Shown piece after piece: positions 42,453 through 51,173 of a DNA stretch of 64,000 nucleotides (positions within the stretch are counted from its first letter, which is position 1; each line of letters opens with the position of its first letter). A program made the position numbers and the translations under genes. The notes under the pieces were generated by a model. The model was given only the letters and a program-made list of their open reading frames with translations. It searched no databases and had not been told where the DNA came from. This DNA comes from an uncultured Flavobacteriaceae bacterium (GTDB lineage Bacteria; Bacteroidota; Bacteroidia; Flavobacteriales; Flavobacteriaceae): the NCBI GenBank assembly GCA_947488435.1, contig CANKZG010000001.1:1852308-1916307 (forward strand), in the 5' to 3' direction.

Positions 42453-43814
42453 ATGGAATACGCAAAGAATATTTTAGAAACAATCGGGAACACACCGTTG
42501 GTAAAATTAAATAAACTTACCGCCACGCTTCCCTGTTTGGTGTTGGCCAAATACGAAACTTTTAACCCGGGAAATTCTGTTAAGGATCGAATGGCACTGC
42601 AGATGATCGAAGATGCAGAGGCCTCCGGAATTTTAAAACCAGGAGGAACAATAATAGAGGGAACTTCTGGGAATACAGGTATGGGACTAGCATTGGCTGC
42701 TGTGGTTAAAGGATACCAAATGATTTGTGTAATAAGCGATAAGCAATCTAAGGAAAAGATAGATATTCTTAAAGCAGTAGGTAGTGAAGTTCATGTTTGT
42801 CCAACCGATGTAGCTCCGGAAGACCCTAGAAGTTATTATTCTACAGCAAAACGATTAGCAACAGAAATCCCTAATTCTTGGTATGTTAATCAGTATGATA
42901 ACCCTTCAAATGCAAAAGCACATTACCTAAGTACAGGACCAGAGATTTGGGAACAAACGGCAGGTAAAGTAACTCATTTTGTGGTTGGTGTAGGAACTGG
43001 GGGAACAATATCTGGAGTTGGATCTTTCTTAAAAGAACAGAATCCAAATATTAAAATCTGGGGAATAGACACCTATGGCTCAGTTTTCAAAAAATATCAT
43101 GAAACAGGAATTTTTGATGAAAATGAGATTTATCCATATATCACCGAAGGAATTGGAGAAGATATTTTACCGAAGAACGTAAATTTTGACATCATTGATG
43201 GTTTTACCAAGGTAACTGATAAAGATGCCGCGGTTTACACCCAACGCTTAGCAAAGGAAGAAGGAATGTTTTTGGGGAATTCTGCGGGTGCAGCTGTAAA
43301 AGGATTGTTGCAACTTCAGGAACATTTTACAAAAGATGATGTAGTGGTTGTCCTTTTTCATGATCATGGAAGTCGCTATGTAGGCAAGATGTTTAATGAT
43401 GAATGGATGCGCAGCAGAGGTTTTTTAGAGGATGAAATCACAAAGGCAATCGATCTGGTTAAAAATCATCTTGATTTACCGTTAATAACGGTAAAAACAG
43501 AGGAATTAGTTATGCATGCTATAGAGCGAATGAAAAAAAATAACATTTCGCAAATTCCAGTTGAAGATAGTAATGGTTTTGTAGGAGCAGTTGATGAAAC
43601 CACCTTATTCCGCGCTATTCTAGAGAATAGTGAAATTACTTCAAGACCTATAAAGGAGGTAATGCAAGAGGCTTATCCCATTGTAGACAGGAATACCCCT
43701 ATTGAAGAAGTGGCAAAATTGATTAATAAGGATATACAAGCCGTTTTGGTGCATTTAGGAGATGACAAACACCATATTATCACTAAGTATGACGTAATTA
43801 GTGGACTGCGTTAG
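42453..43814 (+). CDS. PLP-dependent cystathionine beta-synthase
   Basis: A 453-residue type II PLP enzyme from the ATG at 42453 (an upstream TTG is rejected). Catalytic domain about 1-320: the PLP Lys lies in PGNSVKDRMA near 35-44, the glycine loop is EGTSGNTGMGLA near 69-80, and GVGTGGTISGVG near 176-187. A pair of CBS domains follows (about 335-453; LPLITVKTEELVMHAIERMKKNNISQIPV and PIEEVAKLINKDIQAVLVH in parts). This layout is cystathionine beta-synthase (homocysteine plus serine) rather than plain cysteine synthase. Probably leaderless. Confidence 0.93.
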   Translation: MEYAKNILETIGNTPLVKLNKLTATLPCLVLAKYETFNPGNSVKDRMALQMIEDAEASGILKPGGTIIEGTSGNTGMGLALAAVVKGYQMICVISDKQSKEKIDILKAVGSEVHVCPTDVAPEDPRSYYSTAKRLATEIPNSWYVNQYDNPSNAKAHYLSTGPEIWEQTAGKVTHFVVGVGTGGTISGVGSFLKEQNPNIKIWGIDTYGSVFKKYHETGIFDENEIYPYITEGIGEDILPKNVNFDIIDGFTKVTDKDAAVYTQRLAKEEGMFLGNSAGAAVKGLLQLQEHFTKDDVVVVLFHDHGSRYVGKMFNDEWMRSRGFLEDEITKAIDLVKNHLDLPLITVKTEELVMHAIERMKKNNISQIPVEDSNGFVGAVDETTLFRAILENSEITSRPIKEVMQEAYPIVDRNTPIEEVAKLINKDIQAVLVHLGDDKHHIITKYDVISGLR

Positions 43815-43890
43815 ACAAGTATTATAGTAGTTTTAAGTTCATTTTTGATATCTTCGAAGCGGTATAATAATCAGTATAAACCCGTTAAAA

Positions 43891-45189
43891 ATGAACTTAA
43901 AACAATTTTTGTTAGTTGCATTACTTGCATTATTTCCTTTTTTTTTGGCAGCACAAAAACTTTCGAGCACGGAAAAGAAACTGGTTCGTACCGTTGAACA
44001 AAACAATACGGAGGCATTAGAATTCTTAGAAAAAGTTGTGAATATCAATAGTGGAACCCTCAACAAGGCGGGTGTTGAAGAAGTAGGAATGGTTTTTAAG
44101 GAAGCTTTTGATGCCATCAATTTTAATACCAGCTGGATTCCAATGCCAACGGAAATGAACAGAGCTGGGCATTTATTTGCGGAAACCTCAGGAACATCTG
44201 GAAAAAAAATATTGATTATAGGACATTTAGATACTGTTTTTGAAGAAGATAGTCCTTTTCAAACCTTCGAAAAATTGAACGATAGTATTGCTCATGCTCC
44301 GGGAGGAAATGATATGAAAGGGGGAGATGTTATTGCACTTTATGCGCTAAAGGCCTTACATGAAAATGGTCTCCTAAATGATGCACAAATTATAGTTGCA
44401 TATACCGGTGATGAAGAAAGTACAGGAAAACCATTAAGTTTTAGTAGAAAAGATCTTATTGAAGCCGCTAAACGAAGTGATATTGCGCTGGGTTTTGAAA
44501 CATCCACAGGTTTTAATTATGCCACTGTTGCCAGACGAGGTGCTTCGGGATGGAAGGTAGAGGTAAAAGGCAAGCGCGCCCACTCTTCCGGTGTTTTTAG
44601 TGAAAGAACAGGGGCAGGAGCCATATTTGAGATGTCACGAATATTACATGAATTTTATGAGCAAGTTCGAGGAGAGGAATTTTTAACCTTTAACCCGGGA
44701 GTATTGTTAGGAGGCACTTTTGTAGATTTTGATGCCGCTAAAAGTTCAGGGACTGCTTTTGGAAAAAGTAATGTGGTTGCACAAACAGCAGCCGTAAGTG
44801 GTGGATTGCGTTTTATTTCTGAAGAGCAAAAAGAAAATGCAAGAAATAAAATGAGAACGATTGTAGCGAATAACCTTCCGCATACTTCGGCAACTATTAG
44901 TTTTACAGATAGTTATCCTGCAATGCAACCTACCGAAGGGAATAAGGAATTGTTAACGCAGTTAAATCAGGTAAGCTTAGCGTTAAAACAAGGTGAAGTG
45001 TTGGGTTATGATCCGGGAAAACGTGGAGCTGCAGATACTTCTTTTGTTGCAAACTATGTAGCTTGTTTAGATGGTTTAGGAACTATGGGCACAGGAGCAC
45101 ACACTCCACAGGAAACTGTAAATTTGAAGACATTTGAAGCACTAACAAAAAGGACGGCAGTATTAATTTATAGACTCATCAATCAATAA
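43891..45189 (+). CDS. exported M20-family metallopeptidase
   Basis: A 432-residue zinc peptidase with signal peptide (FLLVALLALFPFFLAAQ; cleavage about 22). M20 landmarks: GHLDTVF near 111 with the first metal ligand, ND(M)KGG near 133 (bridging Asp), GDEEST near 171 (Glu pair) and the C-terminal His in GTGAHTPQET near 405. The family includes glutamate carboxypeptidases and peptide deacylases; the specificity is unknown. It is the first gene of a three-gene operon with an aldose epimerase and a Crp-type regulator (2 bp then 1 bp gaps). Confidence 0.92.
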   Translation: MNLKQFLLVALLALFPFFLAAQKLSSTEKKLVRTVEQNNTEALEFLEKVVNINSGTLNKAGVEEVGMVFKEAFDAINFNTSWIPMPTEMNRAGHLFAETSGTSGKKILIIGHLDTVFEEDSPFQTFEKLNDSIAHAPGGNDMKGGDVIALYALKALHENGLLNDAQIIVAYTGDEESTGKPLSFSRKDLIEAAKRSDIALGFETSTGFNYATVARRGASGWKVEVKGKRAHSSGVFSERTGAGAIFEMSRILHEFYEQVRGEEFLTFNPGVLLGGTFVDFDAAKSSGTAFGKSNVVAQTAAVSGGLRFISEEQKENARNKMRTIVANNLPHTSATISFTDSYPAMQPTEGNKELLTQLNQVSLALKQGEVLGYDPGKRGAADTSFVANYVACLDGLGTMGTGAHTPQETVNLKTFEALTKRTAVLIYRLINQ

Positions 45190-45191
45190 AT

Positions 45192-45980
45192 ATGGCAGAA
45201 TTAGTAGGTTTTGGACAGCGTGCTGAAATAGCAGCAGGTGAATTAATCAGTTACCGCAAAGGGGATCATGAATTTATTCATCAAAAAGGAAGTCCTGGTT
45301 GGCGCAGTTCGGATACAGAGATGTTTCCTGTAATCGGTCCAACAGCAGAGGCAAATTTTAAGGTAAAAACCCCTAAGGGAGCAGCAATTCAGGATCAACA
45401 TGGGTTACTTCGGGAGTTAACGTATATAGAGGCGTTGCGTTCTGAAACTAAGATATCTTTTAGCAAAAAATATAGTGCAAACACTGCAGTGAAAAATTCT
45501 AAATATCCAAATAAGTCCTCCGCAGAGAACTTGATATGGCCTTATAGCTTTGAATTCCAAAAGAATTATGAACTTAAAGAAGAGGGATTGGAAATTACTT
45601 TTGAAATTTCAGCAGAGGAGGGTATGCCCTTTATGTTGGGATATCACCCAGCATTTAAATTACATACCCAAAGAGTAAGCGTAATTCCAGAAAAGACGGA
45701 AAATGCAATAAGTTTGGCTGCAATTAAAGCCGTAGGTAGTCGAGCCTATCAGGTTCCCAATTGCGAAAGTATACGCTTGCAAGATAAACAGGAACTTAAG
45801 ATTAGAACAGAGGGGTTTGGCCATTTCATGCTATGGACAGAAGTTGATAATATGGTTTGTATAGAACCGATAACGTTTTACCCCTACGCTGTACCGCAAT
45901 CGAATTTACATGACGGGTTTATGCATTTGAATGATAAAACTCCGGTTTTTAAAGTGTTTTTATGTCCAATTTCAAACTAA
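45192..45980 (+). CDS. aldose 1-epimerase / galactose mutarotase-like protein
   Basis: A 262-residue aldose-epimerase-fold protein: LISYRKGDHEFIHQKGSPGW near the N-terminus, then FPVIGPTAEANF, GYHPAFKL near 153 (the His of family active sites) and IEPITFYPYAVP near 224. No signal peptide. It follows the M20 peptidase by 2 bp. It may isomerise a sugar released by a partner enzyme; the substrate is unknown. Confidence 0.85.
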   Translation: MAELVGFGQRAEIAAGELISYRKGDHEFIHQKGSPGWRSSDTEMFPVIGPTAEANFKVKTPKGAAIQDQHGLLRELTYIEALRSETKISFSKKYSANTAVKNSKYPNKSSAENLIWPYSFEFQKNYELKEEGLEITFEISAEEGMPFMLGYHPAFKLHTQRVSVIPEKTENAISLAAIKAVGSRAYQVPNCESIRLQDKQELKIRTEGFGHFMLWTEVDNMVCIEPITFYPYAVPQSNLHDGFMHLNDKTPVFKVFLCPISN

Positions 45981-45981
45981 A

Positions 45982-46614
45982 ATGAAAGATCAATTAGAAC
46001 TGTTTTACGGGTATTTGTTTGAACCTGAATTACTTCTTGAAATTGAGCGAGTTGGTATTTTAAAAGAAATTAAACAAGGCGAACAATTGCTAGAAATCGG
46101 GGATACTATGAGTGTGATGCCCTTACTTCTAGATGGCGCCATAAAAATTCTTAGGGAAGATGAAAAAGGAGATGAGTTGTTGCTTTATTTTATTGAGCAG
46201 GGAGATACCTGCGCGATGACATTTTCCTGTTGCATTGGCAACAAGAAAAGCGAAATTAGAGCTATAGCTGAAACGGACACGAATTTAATTTTAATCCCAA
46301 TTCAATATTTGGATTCATGGATGGCAAACTATAAAAGTTGGCAAAAATTTGTTTTAGAAAGTTATCATACAAGAGTTGTAGAATTGCTTGAGACCGTAGA
46401 TACCTTAGCCTTTATGCGGATGGATGAACGATTGCTAAAACATCTACAGGATAAAGCAAAAGTTATTCATAACGATGTCATTCAAACAACACATCAAGAT
46501 ATTGCTTATGATTTACATACTTCTCGAGTTGTGATTTCCAGACTATTAAAAAAATTAGAACAGGAAGGAAAGATACGATTACAGCGTAATCAAATTAAAT
46601 TAATAGCGCTGTAA
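45982..46614 (+). CDS. Crp/Fnr-family regulator with cysteine cluster
   Basis: A 210-residue regulator from the ATG at 45982, one base after the epimerase stop. N-terminal cNMP-like barrel (about 20-130) and C-terminal HTH (about 150-205; HQDIAYDLHTSRVVISRLLKKLE). A cysteine set CAMTFSCC near 73-80 lies in the barrel's exposed segment. A pair of close Cys residues is often used to sense sulfur, redox state or metal; here that is inference. It is the last gene of the M20-epimerase-Crp operon, 4.6 kb upstream of SulP and 6.4 kb upstream of the MBL-rhodanese gene. Confidence 0.9.
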   Translation: MKDQLELFYGYLFEPELLLEIERVGILKEIKQGEQLLEIGDTMSVMPLLLDGAIKILREDEKGDELLLYFIEQGDTCAMTFSCCIGNKKSEIRAIAETDTNLILIPIQYLDSWMANYKSWQKFVLESYHTRVVELLETVDTLAFMRMDERLLKHLQDKAKVIHNDVIQTTHQDIAYDLHTSRVVISRLLKKLEQEGKIRLQRNQIKLIAL

Positions 46615-46639
46615 TTAAGGGATTTTATTATCTGAACTA

Positions 46640-48187
46640 CTACATCTTCCGCAATTCTTTTTTTAAAATCTTTCCAGTTGCGCTCATGGGCAGTGCATCC
46701 AGAAATTGTATATATCGGGGATACTTATATGCTGCTATTTTTGTTTTGATCCATGAAATTAGATTTGTTTCGTTTATGGTTTCTCCAGCCTTTAAGACTA
46801 CAAAGGCTTTAACTTCCTCTCCCAACTTTTCATGAGGAACGCCAATAACAGCAACTAAAGAAACAGCTTCATGTGTTATCATAACTTCTTCTACCTCACG
46901 TGGATAAACGTTAAGTCCCCCTCTTAAAATCATATCTTTGGTTCGATCTACGATATAATAGAACCCATCTTCGTCCTTTATGGCCACATCACCAGAATGC
47001 ATCCAACCTCCGCGAAGTGCTTTTAGATTAGCTTCATTCTGTTTGTAATAGCCTTTCATAACATTGTGACCTCTATATAATAACTCACCTTTAGTTCCGA
47101 TGGGAACTTCAATGTCATTTTCATCTACCAATTTTACTTCTACTCCCCAAACAGCTTTTCCAATACTTCCAGGCTTTCTTCCCAGATCAATTTGATTAAA
47201 AGTCACTACTGGAGACCCTTCGGACATCCCATAACCCTCTAATATAGGAACCTTAAACTTTTCCTCAAAACCTTCTAAAACGGCTACAGGTAGGGAAGCT
47301 CCACCAGAAACACACATGCGAAGTATTTTGGAGATGTTTTGGAGTTGTTTGGCATCACATTCTAAATTTAAAAGTGCCCAATACATGGTTGGAACCCCAG
47401 CAAAAATGGTAACCTGATGCTTTTGCATAAGATCGAGTACTGACTTTGCTTCAAATCGAGGTACCAATACCTGCGTAATTCCACGATATATGCCCGAATT
47501 CATGAGGCATGTCATTGCGAAAATATGAAATAGGGGAAGTACGATTAGCGAAACATCTTGGTGAACTGCCTGACAAATATCTGCAGATACAATGGCATTT
47601 TGCAACAAATTTGAGTGCGTAAGTTCCGCGCCTTTTGGTTTTCCAGTAGTACCCGATGTATATACAATTACTGCGGTATCAGATGCTGTTGTTGGAAACG
47701 AACTCCCTTTTGAAGATTGTTGATGCATTAAAGAAGCCAAAGTGGGAATTCCTTTAATAGGACTTGGGTCACTAGGATCAGGAGTAATTAAATAAAAATG
47801 CTTACAGTGCGGAGCGTTTTGAAACCCTGTATAACCTTCTCTCCCCATAGGTAGATCCGCAGTACCAGTAAAACATAAATATGCCTTTGCGTCAGAATCA
47901 TTCAAATGATGAACGATTTCTTCCTTTTTAAGCAAAACACTTAGTGGTACTACCACAGCTCCAACCTTTAGAATAGCAAAATAAAGGATAGGAAAGTAAG
48001 GTAGATTAAGACAGCTCAGTGCTATTTTATCACCTGCGTGTATATCGATATTTCGTAAACCATTGGCTACTTTATTTGAAGCTTCATTGATATCAGAATA
48101 GTTCAGCGTAGTTTCCATGAAAATAAACGCAGCCTTCTCGGGATATCTTTTAGCACTATCTTCGAGAAGTATGGAAAGGTTCAGCAT
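46640..48187 (-). CDS. acyl-CoA synthetase (AMP-forming)
   Basis: A 515-residue ANL-superfamily adenylate-forming enzyme that activates a carboxylic acid as acyl-AMP and acyl-CoA. Landmarks: the P-loop VYTSGTTGKPKGAEL near 173-187, the A5 motif EGYGMSEGSP near 321-330, the hinge YRGHNVMKGYY, GGWMHSGDVAIKDEDGF near 383, RTKDMILRGGLNVYP near 405-419, and the catalytic Lys in SATGKILKKEL near the C-terminus. Chain-length preference cannot be read. Confidence 0.93.
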   Translation of the reverse strand: MLNLSILLEDSAKRYPEKAAFIFMETTLNYSDINEASNKVANGLRNIDIHAGDKIALSCLNLPYFPILYFAILKVGAVVVPLSVLLKKEEIVHHLNDSDAKAYLCFTGTADLPMGREGYTGFQNAPHCKHFYLITPDPSDPSPIKGIPTLASLMHQQSSKGSSFPTTASDTAVIVYTSGTTGKPKGAELTHSNLLQNAIVSADICQAVHQDVSLIVLPLFHIFAMTCLMNSGIYRGITQVLVPRFEAKSVLDLMQKHQVTIFAGVPTMYWALLNLECDAKQLQNISKILRMCVSGGASLPVAVLEGFEEKFKVPILEGYGMSEGSPVVTFNQIDLGRKPGSIGKAVWGVEVKLVDENDIEVPIGTKGELLYRGHNVMKGYYKQNEANLKALRGGWMHSGDVAIKDEDGFYYIVDRTKDMILRGGLNVYPREVEEVMITHEAVSLVAVIGVPHEKLGEEVKAFVVLKAGETINETNLISWIKTKIAAYKYPRYIQFLDALPMSATGKILKKELRKM

Positions 48188-48387
48188 AGTATTGATTTAG
48201 CATTAATAATGGCAATCCTTTAAATTAGACATTTTTTGTTGTTACTACAAGTTTTCACCTTCTTAGAGATATACGAAATGAAGCTTTAAAAGACGATAGG
48301 TAAAACCAAATTTTTGAGAACCCACTAATGATGCGTAACTTTAAATTGTAAAGTAAACATCAGTTCGAAAACGTAAAAAATTTAAAC

Positions 48388-49683
48388 ATGATTAGAGCCT
48401 TAAAGAGTATCTCTTTCAGTTTGTTTCAAAAAAGTATTACTATAGTTTTAAGGATGTTACCTTATGTTTTAATGGTGTTTGTCACCACGGCACAACAAAC
48501 ACAAACAGATAGTTATACGAGATATGAGCTATTGAAACCAAGCGAACAGTCTTTTCGTATTATATATGATGTAAGTGCAACTAGCGCTGAAGCAAAATAT
48601 TATTGGAATACCTTGCGAGAGGGAAGTGAACATATTATCAATGAGGTCTGGGATCGATATTCGGGAAAGGAATTAAATTGGGAAGTTGTAGATGGGAAAA
48701 CCGCAAAGATGAACGGTCTCACTGCGGCAAACGAGGATACAGACTATCTTCAAATAGCATTAATTCGACCCGTACCAAACAATGGTGAAGCTCGAATACG
48801 TATTGATAAAACGTATAAGGATCCCCTAAGTTATTTTACAAAAGATGGTCGTATAATTTTTTCACGAACACTTGGAATTAAACATAACAGTGTGGTGCTT
48901 CCTATGGGATATGAACTTACCCATTGTAATTATCCTGTGCAGCTCCAATTAACTAAAAATAATAGGATAAAGGTTAGTTTTATAAACAGAGGCGCAGCCG
49001 CTGTCCCATTTGAATTAAAAGCAAAACCTTTGCCTTCAGGAATTCGAATTCGGCAAACCAAAGAAGCATACACTTATGATGGCTCTGGAACAGGACGTAA
49101 CAAAGCTAAAGTTCGTATAGGATGGGAGTTTGAAGAACGTTCTTTTCAAAATCGCGAAATTGTTTATTTTTTGCAACAGCCTGAAACCCATTCCTTTTTG
49201 TTATACCATGATTATACCGAAACTAGACCTGGAATGGACAGATACCTTAACGTTGTAAGAGCTGGAAGTAAAGCCAGTAATCCATCTGCTATTAGTTTAG
49301 ATACAGGAAAACAGCTTAAGGTTGAGTCCTTAAAGGGAAATGAAATTAATGAACGGGGAATTACCTTGGGAAGCCCAATAACTTCAAAAACTGAGGTAAT
49401 TGCAATTTGGTTTGATCCTGTTAAAACCGGGGCTTCTGAACGATTACGAATTACAGAGACCTATACCGATGCGAATCGATATCTGTTGCATAATGATGAG
49501 CTAATCTGGGATCGCAGTTTTGGAAGAAATAGAAATACAGTTGTGTTGCCATCTGGTTGGTTTTTGACAATGAATGCAATACCTGCAATTATAAATCAGA
49601 GCCCAGAAGGGCTCACACAACTGCATTATGTAAATGATCGTCCAGATCTTATCGATGTATATATTAAGGCACAACGGAAGTGA
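48388..49683 (+). CDS. secreted protein with a tandem-duplicated module, 431 aa
   Basis: A 431-residue exported protein; an N-terminal hydrophobic segment (about 17-36) acts as signal peptide. The mature part is two related halves of about 160 residues, 52-213 and 268-431, each with an initial beta region (SFRIIYDVSATSA versus HSFLLYHDYTETR), a TY.D....Y strand and the shared pattern G.I.[FW].RS[LF]G..[HR]N.VVLP.G[YW].LT. No catalytic motif is seen. The family is not recognised and may be lineage-specific. The spacer upstream (48188-48387) shows nothing definite. Confidence 0.75.
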   Translation: MIRALKSISFSLFQKSITIVLRMLPYVLMVFVTTAQQTQTDSYTRYELLKPSEQSFRIIYDVSATSAEAKYYWNTLREGSEHIINEVWDRYSGKELNWEVVDGKTAKMNGLTAANEDTDYLQIALIRPVPNNGEARIRIDKTYKDPLSYFTKDGRIIFSRTLGIKHNSVVLPMGYELTHCNYPVQLQLTKNNRIKVSFINRGAAAVPFELKAKPLPSGIRIRQTKEAYTYDGSGTGRNKAKVRIGWEFEERSFQNREIVYFLQQPETHSFLLYHDYTETRPGMDRYLNVVRAGSKASNPSAISLDTGKQLKVESLKGNEINERGITLGSPITSKTEVIAIWFDPVKTGASERLRITETYTDANRYLLHNDELIWDRSFGRNRNTVVLPSGWFLTMNAIPAIINQSPEGLTQLHYVNDRPDLIDVYIKAQRK

Positions 49684-49862
49684 AAATGTCATTCTGATTT
49701 TCAGATATTTATAAAAGCTCTTTATAAATACAGTTGTAACATAAAGGTTAATTCTACTACACATATAGTACAATGTTCTTAATACTATAAGATTTGAGTA
49801 GAAGTATTCCACGGGCAATTAACCTCCTGCGCTATAATAAAAGTTTACTGCGTAAGAAAAGC

Positions 49863-50405
49863 ATGTTTAAACCTGAAAGTAGTTTTTTAAGGACAAAAAG
49901 GGAGTATTACAAAGCGGCTGAGGGTAAAGTAAATATAAAACAAGCTACACCTGAAGAGTTACACTTAATTCGAAAGAAAGTACTTAAAAATCAAAAAAGA
50001 GAACTGCTGAAGGTTTATCTTGTTTTTGGAATTGTACTTCTAACACTAGGTTTTTTCGTATTAAAAAATCAAAATGTAAATGAACCAATATCGCAATACG
50101 CACAGCTTACTTATGAAAAGGATCAAGGAATACGTACTTTAGATCAATATGAATTTTATATTTCTGATGGCGATGAGTGGCTAGAAAAAAAACACTGGCA
50201 CAACGCAATTTTTCAATACAAAAAAGCACTTGAGCTATTTCCGAGCTCATATGATGCTAACTATCGCCTAGCTGTAGCCTATAATTATAGATGTCTTGCT
50301 TCTCAGTCTAATTGTGATGAGAGTATTGCAAGAATCGCATATCTACACCAAAAATACCCACAGAGCGAAGCATTATATAAATTACAGCAGACGGTAATGG
50401 AGTAA
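49863..50405 (+). CDS. TPR-like membrane-anchored protein, 180 aa
   Basis: From the ATG at 49863 (a longer TTG frame at 49794 is rejected), 180 residues. A hydrophobic segment near 57-77 (VYLVFGIVLLTLGFFVL) anchors it; the C-terminal part has one TPR-like unit: DEWLEKKHWHNAIFQYKKALELFPSSYDANYRLA at about 111-145. The N-terminal 50 residues are highly basic. It may present a TPR scaffold facing the periplasm. No partner is evident. Confidence 0.75.
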   Translation: MFKPESSFLRTKREYYKAAEGKVNIKQATPEELHLIRKKVLKNQKRELLKVYLVFGIVLLTLGFFVLKNQNVNEPISQYAQLTYEKDQGIRTLDQYEFYISDGDEWLEKKHWHNAIFQYKKALELFPSSYDANYRLAVAYNYRCLASQSNCDESIARIAYLHQKYPQSEALYKLQQTVME

Positions 50406-50449
50406 GGGTATAGTTTTTATATTTTTAAAATAATTTAGATCATGACAAT

Positions 50450-51103
50450 ATGAATATATACCGGCCGCAAGTTGTAAGAGATTTGGAGTTATTTTATGGA
50501 AATTTGTTCTTCAAATTAGAACATTACCTTACCATTTATGAACATCTGGAGGCACTATCAAAGCGAATGTGGGAAGGTGTTCAATTGGAAAATCGGGCGG
50601 TTTTTACAGAAATAAACAACTACAATCCAAATTACCTAGGAAATTCAAAAGCAGCTTTAAAAAATGCAAATTTAACCGAAGAGGATTGTAAACATACCAT
50701 TGCCAATCAATATGGGTTTGGCGACTGGGGTACAGTAATGGAACTATCAGAGCCATATAACTCAACATTCGAAACAGCTGTAAATGATCTTTTATCGGGT
50801 GATATCGCGGGGTTACATCAAAAAATAAAAGCTGACCCAGGTTTGCTTACCGCTAGATCTCAATATGGCCATAAAGCAACATTATTACATTATGCTGGGA
50901 ATAACGGAGTGGAATTATGGAGGCAAAAAATTCCAAACAACTTACCGGAAATTATTCAATTTTTGGTACAAGAAGGAGCAGATAAAAGTGCAACTATGCC
51001 TATTTATGGTGGCGCATTTACAACTCTAGAATTAGTGTCAACCAGCGCTCATCCGCATGACGCAAACTGTATGGAGGCTTTACAAAAAGCTTTAAGCGAT
51101 TGA
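50450..51103 (+). CDS. ankyrin-repeat protein
   Basis: A 217-residue protein with a helical N-terminal region (about 1-100) and a C-terminal ankyrin-like part (about 110-215), with GHKATLLHYAGNNGVELW and a repeat of the type GADKSATMPIYGGAFTTLELVSTSAH. No signal peptide. Ankyrin proteins bind partners; none is suggested by neighbours. The N-terminal half is not recognised. Confidence 0.8.
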   Translation: MNIYRPQVVRDLELFYGNLFFKLEHYLTIYEHLEALSKRMWEGVQLENRAVFTEINNYNPNYLGNSKAALKNANLTEEDCKHTIANQYGFGDWGTVMELSEPYNSTFETAVNDLLSGDIAGLHQKIKADPGLLTARSQYGHKATLLHYAGNNGVELWRQKIPNNLPEIIQFLVQEGADKSATMPIYGGAFTTLELVSTSAHPHDANCMEALQKALSD

Positions 51104-51161
51104 GCTTGATGTTTAAGTATAGCGTGTAGCCTTGGTAACACTACATATCCTTTTTTAATAG

Positions 51162-51169
51162 TACTTTTG
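51162..51169 (+). promoter_or_regulatory. -7 element of the SulP gene, abutting the start codon
   Basis: TACTTTTG matches TAnnTTTG exactly and ends 4 bp before the ATG at 51174, predicting a leaderless transcript. The best TTG upstream is 51132-51134, 27 bp away, longer than the usual spacing. Confidence 0.55.
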
Positions 51170-51173
51170 ATTC

